DNA from: Tissierellia bacterium
Lineage (GTDB): Bacteria; Bacillota; Clostridia; Tissierellales; Dethiosulfatibacteraceae
NCBI GenBank assembly: GCA_007116605.1
Contig: SKID01000202.1
Location: forward strand, 1-10,057
Length of the DNA: 10,057 bases
Reading direction: 5' to 3'
Under the pieces are notes generated by a model. The model worked only from the letters and a program-made list of their open reading frames with translations. It made no database searches and was not told the origin of the DNA. Below are positions 7,322-10,057 of the stretch, piece by piece (position 1 is the first letter of the stretch; every line of letters begins with the position of its first letter). A program made the translations under genes and the position numbers.

Positions 7322-8608
7322 ATGACCATTATTAGTGATATTTATGCAAGAGAAATATTGGATTCAAGAGGCAATCCAACCATTGAGGTGGAAGTATGGA
7401 CAGAAAGCGGTGGATTTGGAAGAGCAGCAGTGCCTTCAGGTGCATCAACAGGAGCTTTTGAAGCGGTGGAATTAAGAGATCAAGATCCTATAAGATATTT
7501 AGGAAAAGGCGTTGAAAAAGCTGTTAAAAATGTTAATGAAGTGATTGCACCTGAGTTAATTGGCATGGATGCGGCCAATCAAGTTGTGATTGATCAAATT
7601 ATGATTGCTTTAGATGGCACACCAAACAAAGGGAAACTGGGTGCCAATGCTATTTTAGGGGTATCAATGGCTTGTGCAATAGCAGCTGCAAATGAACTTG
7701 GCTTACCACTGTATCAATATCTAGGAGGACCAAGTGGGCGTACGTTACCAGTACCTATGTTAAATATTTTAAATGGTGGAGAGCATGCCGATAATAATGT
7801 AGATATTCAAGAGTTTATGGTTATGCCAGTAGGGGCACCCAATTTTAAAGAAGCATTGAGAATGGGAGCAGAAATCTTCCACAACCTTAAAAAAGTTTTA
7901 CAATCAAAAGGTTTAAATACTGCTGTTGGTGATGAAGGAGGTTTTGCACCTAATTTAGGATCAAATGAAGAAGCTTTAGCAACGATTGTAGAAGCCATTA
8001 AAAAGGCAGGATACGAACCTGGAAAAGACATATTACTAGCTTTAGATGTTGCAGCAACAGAGCTTTATGATAAAGACAAAAATGCATATGTATTATCTGG
8101 AGAAGGTAAAACTTTAACATCTGAAGAAATGGTTGCTTTTTATGATGATCTGACTAGTAAATATCCAGTTATCTCCATAGAAGATGGACTAGATGAAGAA
8201 GATTGGGATGGATGGAAGATGATGACAGAAAAACTCGGTCACAAGATCCAAATTGTAGGTGACGACTTATTTGTTACTAACACTGAAAGATTACAACGAG
8301 GTATTCAAAAAGGTATTGCTAACTCTATTTTAATCAAACTTAATCAAATTGGCACCATAACAGAAACTTTAGAAGCCATTGAAATGGCCAAAAGAGCAGG
8401 CTATACTGCAGTGATTTCTCATCGATCGGGAGAGACTTCAGACTGTACAATTGCGGATCTAGCGGTTGCTGTTAATGCAGGACAAATAAAAACGGGTGCG
8501 CCTTCAAGATCAGATAGGGTATCAAAATATAATCAATTATTAAGAATTGAAGATCAATTAGGAACTGCGGCTCAATATAAAGGAAAAGATACCTTCTACA
8601 ACCTATAA
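7322..8608 (+). CDS. eno: Enolase (phosphopyruvate hydratase)
   Basis: Enolase dehydrates 2-phosphoglycerate to phosphoenolpyruvate with Mg2+, the last step encoded by this operon. The 428-residue length is normal. Key residues are visible: the flexible loop SGASTGAFEA (39-48), His155 in GGEHADNN, catalytic acid Glu205 in GDEGGFAP, metal ligands Asp242, Glu287 (SIEDGL) and Asp314 (VGDDL), catalytic base Lys339 in ILIKLNQIGT, and the signature HRSGETSD (367-374). AGGAGG (7310-7315) overlaps the gpmI stop and lies six bases before the ATG. It is the last glycolytic gene; the next gap holds new promoters and a possible weak terminator. No pyruvate kinase gene follows in the window. Confidence 0.99.
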   Translation: MTIISDIYAREILDSRGNPTIEVEVWTESGGFGRAAVPSGASTGAFEAVELRDQDPIRYLGKGVEKAVKNVNEVIAPELIGMDAANQVVIDQIMIALDGTPNKGKLGANAILGVSMACAIAAANELGLPLYQYLGGPSGRTLPVPMLNILNGGEHADNNVDIQEFMVMPVGAPNFKEALRMGAEIFHNLKKVLQSKGLNTAVGDEGGFAPNLGSNEEALATIVEAIKKAGYEPGKDILLALDVAATELYDKDKNAYVLSGEGKTLTSEEMVAFYDDLTSKYPVISIEDGLDEEDWDGWKMMTEKLGHKIQIVGDDLFVTNTERLQRGIQKGIANSILIKLNQIGTITETLEAIEMAKRAGYTAVISHRSGETSDCTIADLAVAVNAGQIKTGAPSRSDRVSKYNQLLRIEDQLGTAAQYKGKDTFYNL

Positions 8609-8614
8609 AATTAG

Positions 8615-8625
8615 TGGATAGTTGA
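8615..8625 (+). repeat. 11-base direct repeat, copy 1 (TGGATAGTTGA)
   Basis: This exact 11-mer occurs again 90 bases downstream, and both copies are in the eno-secG gap. Copy 1 begins 24 bases before the -35 of the first promoter. An activator site or a relic of promoter duplication are both possible. I do not recognise it as a known binding site. Confidence 0.55.
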
Positions 8626-8638
8626 AAAGATATTTTCG

Positions 8639-8667
8639 TTGACAAAGAACCGGGTGCGTTATATAAT
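8639..8667 (+). promoter_or_regulatory. Consensus sigma-A promoter P1 upstream of secG
   Basis: TTGACA (8639-8644), 17 bases, TATAAT (8662-8667): both hexamers match the sigma-A consensus perfectly. Transcription would begin near 8674, giving a leader of about 117 bases before secG. The -10 lies within the loop of a long inverted repeat, so access may be controlled by a DNA-binding protein. Confidence 0.85.
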
Positions 8668-8679
8668 GACATCCGGTTC
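8647..8679 (+). terminator. Long inverted repeat around the P1 -10: weak eno terminator or operator
   Basis: GAACCGGGT (8647-8655) and ATCCGGTTC (8671-8679) pair along nine positions, one of them G-T, with a 15-base loop. As RNA, from read-through of eno, this is a plausible terminator stem, but the following sequence (ATTTCGTTGG) is a poor T-tract. As DNA, the dyad is centred on the TATAAT of P1, which would suit an operator. Its position after eno makes termination reasonable; neither role is shown. Confidence 0.4.
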
Positions 8680-8704
8680 ATTTCGTTGGATTCATGATGA
8701 TTTT

Positions 8705-8715
8705 TGGATAGTTGA
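8705..8715 (+). repeat. 11-base direct repeat, copy 2 (TGGATAGTTGA)
   Basis: This is the second exact copy, beginning 26 bases before the -35 of P2, close to the 24-base offset of copy 1 from P1. It runs into TTGACA at 8712-8717, which would be a perfect -35 but has only TTTTAC at 17-base spacing. Confidence 0.55.
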
Positions 8716-8730
8716 CATTGAATTCTTTTA

Positions 8731-8759
8731 TTGATTTTACATGGTCACTGTGTTAAAAT
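8731..8759 (+). promoter_or_regulatory. Sigma-A promoter P2 of secG (extended -10)
   Basis: TTGATT (8731-8736, four of six consensus bases) is followed after 17 bases by TAAAAT (8754-8759, five of six). A TG at 8751-8752 makes an extended -10. The start would be near 8766, about 25 bases before the secG ATG. P2 lies 92 bases downstream of P1 in tandem. Confidence 0.6.
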
Positions 8760-8761
8760 AC

Positions 8762-8776
8762 ATCTGTTAATCAGAT
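8762..8776. repeat. Dyad ATCTG-TTAAT-CAGAT at the P2 start and secG ribosome binding site
   Basis: Perfect five-base arms flank a five-base loop, ending just before AAGGAGGTG (8777-8785). It could be a DNA operator at the P2 start site, or a short RNA hairpin next to the ribosome binding site. A transcript from P2, starting near 8766, would lack most of the 5' arm; only P1 transcripts would carry the whole stem. Confidence 0.3.
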
Positions 8777-8790
8777 AAGGAGGTGTAGTA

Positions 8791-9021
8791 ATGGAATTAT
8801 TGGCATCAATACTTTTAATAATCGCAAGTTTAGTGCTTATTGCTAGTATCTTGTTACAATCAGGTAAGTCTGCAGGACTTTCAGGAGAAATCGCTGGAGG
8901 AGCAGAGTCCATCTGGGGTAAGAATAAGGGAAGAAGCTATGAAGGTCTACTTGAAAAGTTGACCACAGTATCGGCGGTGCTTTTTATCGTTTTGACTTTA
9001 GCTTTAGCAGCACTTAAATAA
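8791..9021 (+). CDS. secG: Preprotein translocase subunit SecG
   Basis: SecG is the small accessory subunit of the SecYEG channel and helps SecA-driven export of unfolded proteins across the cytoplasmic membrane. The 76-residue protein has the family layout. Membrane segment 1 is at about 3-23. Next comes the conserved cytoplasmic stretch LLQSGKSAGLSGEIAGGAES (21-40) with WGKNKG (42-47), and segment 2 is at about 57-75. AAGGAGGTG (8777-8785) is a near-perfect ribosome binding site. Two promoters in the upstream gap suggest transcription separate from the CggR-controlled operon. secG after eno is an arrangement I know from clostridia and bacilli. hppA follows 30 bases later with no visible promoter, so the two are probably co-transcribed. 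Confidence 0.95.
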   Translation: MELLASILLIIASLVLIASILLQSGKSAGLSGEIAGGAESIWGKNKGRSYEGLLEKLTTVSAVLFIVLTLALAALK

Positions 9022-9051
9022 TAAATTGTACTGAGTGGAGGTTAACTGAAT

Positions 9052-10057
9052 ATGGATTTAATTATAGCACCTGTATTGGGTGTCGTGGCTTTATTATACG
9101 CATATTATAAAGCCGTATCGATTAACAAGGTAGATGTGGGCACTGAAAGAATGAAAGAAATTTCAACTTATATACAAGAAGGTGCCATGGCTTTTTTAAG
9201 CCGAGAATACAAGACCTTGGCAATTTTTGCTGCCATTTTATTTGTGATTCTTGGATTAGGAATTGATTGGCTAACGGCTATTTGCTTTTTAGTAGGCGCA
9301 TTGTTTTCAGCTTTGGCAGGTTTTTTTGGTATGAAAGTAGCCACACAAGCAAATGTAAGAACAGCTAATGCCGCAAGAGAAGGCGGTATGAATAAAGCGT
9401 TATCAGTTGCATTTTCTGGTGGCGCAGTGATGGGAATGTCTGTTGTTGGATTAGGACTTTTAGGAGTTGGTGGACTATATATTATTTTTAATGACCCAAC
9501 AATTGTAACAGGTTTCTCACTAGGAGCTTCATCTATTGCGTTATTTGGACGTGTTGGGGGTGGCATCTACACCAAAGCAGCTGATGTTGGAGCTGATTTA
9601 GTAGGTAAAGTAGAAGCAGGTATTCCAGAAGATGATCCTAGAAACCCAGCAGTTATTGCTGATAATGTAGGCGATAACGTGGGCGATGTAGCAGGAATGG
9701 GTGCAGATTTATTTGAATCTTATGTAGGTTCGATTATTGCAGCAATTACATTAGGATTAATCGCTTATGATGGAGGCGCAGGAGCATTATTTCCATTAAT
9801 GTTAGCTTCAGTAGGAATTGTAGCTTCTATCATTGGGACATTCTTTGTTAAAGGAAATGAAACGACAAACCCTCAAAAATCATTAGATATGGGCACTAAC
9901 GTGAGTGCGGTCATTATTGTGGTAGCTGCCTTTTTCTTGAGTCGATTTATATTAGGTTCTATTCAACCTTTCGCGGCTATTATTACGGGGTTATTTGTTG
10001 GTTTAATTATTGCTAAAATTACAGAATACTATACAGCGGCAGAATATAAGCCGGTTA
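9052..10057 (+). CDS. hppA: Membrane-bound pyrophosphatase, Na+-pumping type (3' end beyond window)
   Basis: This integral membrane enzyme couples pyrophosphate hydrolysis to cation export. The first 335 residues are present; the family is usually 650-750 long, so about half is missing past the edge. It has several strongly hydrophobic segments (for example 3-19, 55-93, 116-146, 223-265 and 285-322). The catalytic signature is complete for this half: GGGIYTKAADVGADLVGKVE (169-188), EDDPRNPAVIADNVGDNVGD (193-212) and MGADLFESY (216-224). Glu222, in FESYVGS, is at the position found in Na+ pumps such as the Thermotoga maritima enzyme; plant H+ pumps instead have a Glu four residues later, where this protein has Gly226. 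GGAGG (9037-9041) lies ten bases before the ATG. K+ dependence, usual for Na+ types, rests on residues outside the window. The reading frame stays open to the last base. Confidence 0.95.
   Translation, partial: MDLIIAPVLGVVALLYAYYKAVSINKVDVGTERMKEISTYIQEGAMAFLSREYKTLAIFAAILFVILGLGIDWLTAICFLVGALFSALAGFFGMKVATQANVRTANAAREGGMNKALSVAFSGGAVMGMSVVGLGLLGVGGLYIIFNDPTIVTGFSLGASSIALFGRVGGGIYTKAADVGADLVGKVEAGIPEDDPRNPAVIADNVGDNVGDVAGMGADLFESYVGSIIAAITLGLIAYDGGAGALFPLMLASVGIVASIIGTFFVKGNETTNPQKSLDMGTNVSAVIIVVAAFFLSRFILGSIQPFAAIITGLFVGLIIAKITEYYTAAEYKPV

Noticed and set aside
8712..8740. TTGACA at 8712-8717 as the -35 of a third promoter
   Set aside because: At 17-base spacing the -10 would be TTTTAC, a poor match; P2 offers a better pair.
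9168..9566. 132-codon open frame on the minus strand
   Set aside because: It is antisense to conserved hppA coding sequence and is proline/alanine-rich low-complexity translation typical of a shadow frame, with no ribosome binding site or family resemblance.

Overview
The window is ordinary core-metabolism chromosome from a low-GC Gram-positive bacterium, most likely a member of the Clostridia. The evidence is the AT-rich sequence, strong AGGAGG-type ribosome binding sites, a CggR-type regulator heading the triose-phosphate half of glycolysis, a sigma-54 gene directly upstream, and a membrane pyrophosphatase downstream. I cannot name the genus. All nine genes lie on the + strand, and the order is rpoN - cggR - gapA - pgk - tpiA - gpmI - eno - secG - hppA (the last cut by the window edge).

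Bases 1-1518 hold a leader and rpoN (sigma-54, 470 aa). The leader has a candidate extended -10 promoter and, just before the rpoN start, a sequence resembling a sigma-54 -24/-12 element. Bases 1519-1743 are a 225-base gap ending in a textbook sigma-A promoter (TTGTCA, 17 bases, TATAAT). It is followed at +1 by two GGGAC boxes exactly 20 bases apart, which matches the layout of the CggR operator known from Bacillus subtilis. CggR should therefore repress its own operon until fructose-1,6-bisphosphate accumulates.

Bases 1744-8608 are the glycolytic operon. CggR is followed by glyceraldehyde-3-phosphate dehydrogenase, phosphoglycerate kinase, triose-phosphate isomerase, cofactor-independent phosphoglycerate mutase and enolase. 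Together the enzymes carry triose phosphates to phosphoenolpyruvate. Gaps are 0-53 bases; ribosome binding sites overlap upstream stop codons before tpiA and eno, and gpmI overlaps tpiA by ATGA. Two hairpins punctuate the transcript: one inside the last codons of cggR and one between gapA and pgk. Their positions suggest mRNA processing or segment-specific expression.

Bases 8609-8790 separate the glycolytic genes from secG (protein translocase subunit). This gap is the most structured part of the window. It holds two sigma-A promoters, one with perfect consensus hexamers, and each has the same 11-base box upstream. A long inverted repeat encloses the first -10 element, and a small dyad lies at the second start site and secG ribosome binding site. 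secG is followed closely by hppA, a membrane pyrophosphatase whose residues point to Na+ pumping.

I found no mobile element, CRISPR array, tRNA, rRNA or novel multi-gene system. The points worth attention are regulatory.
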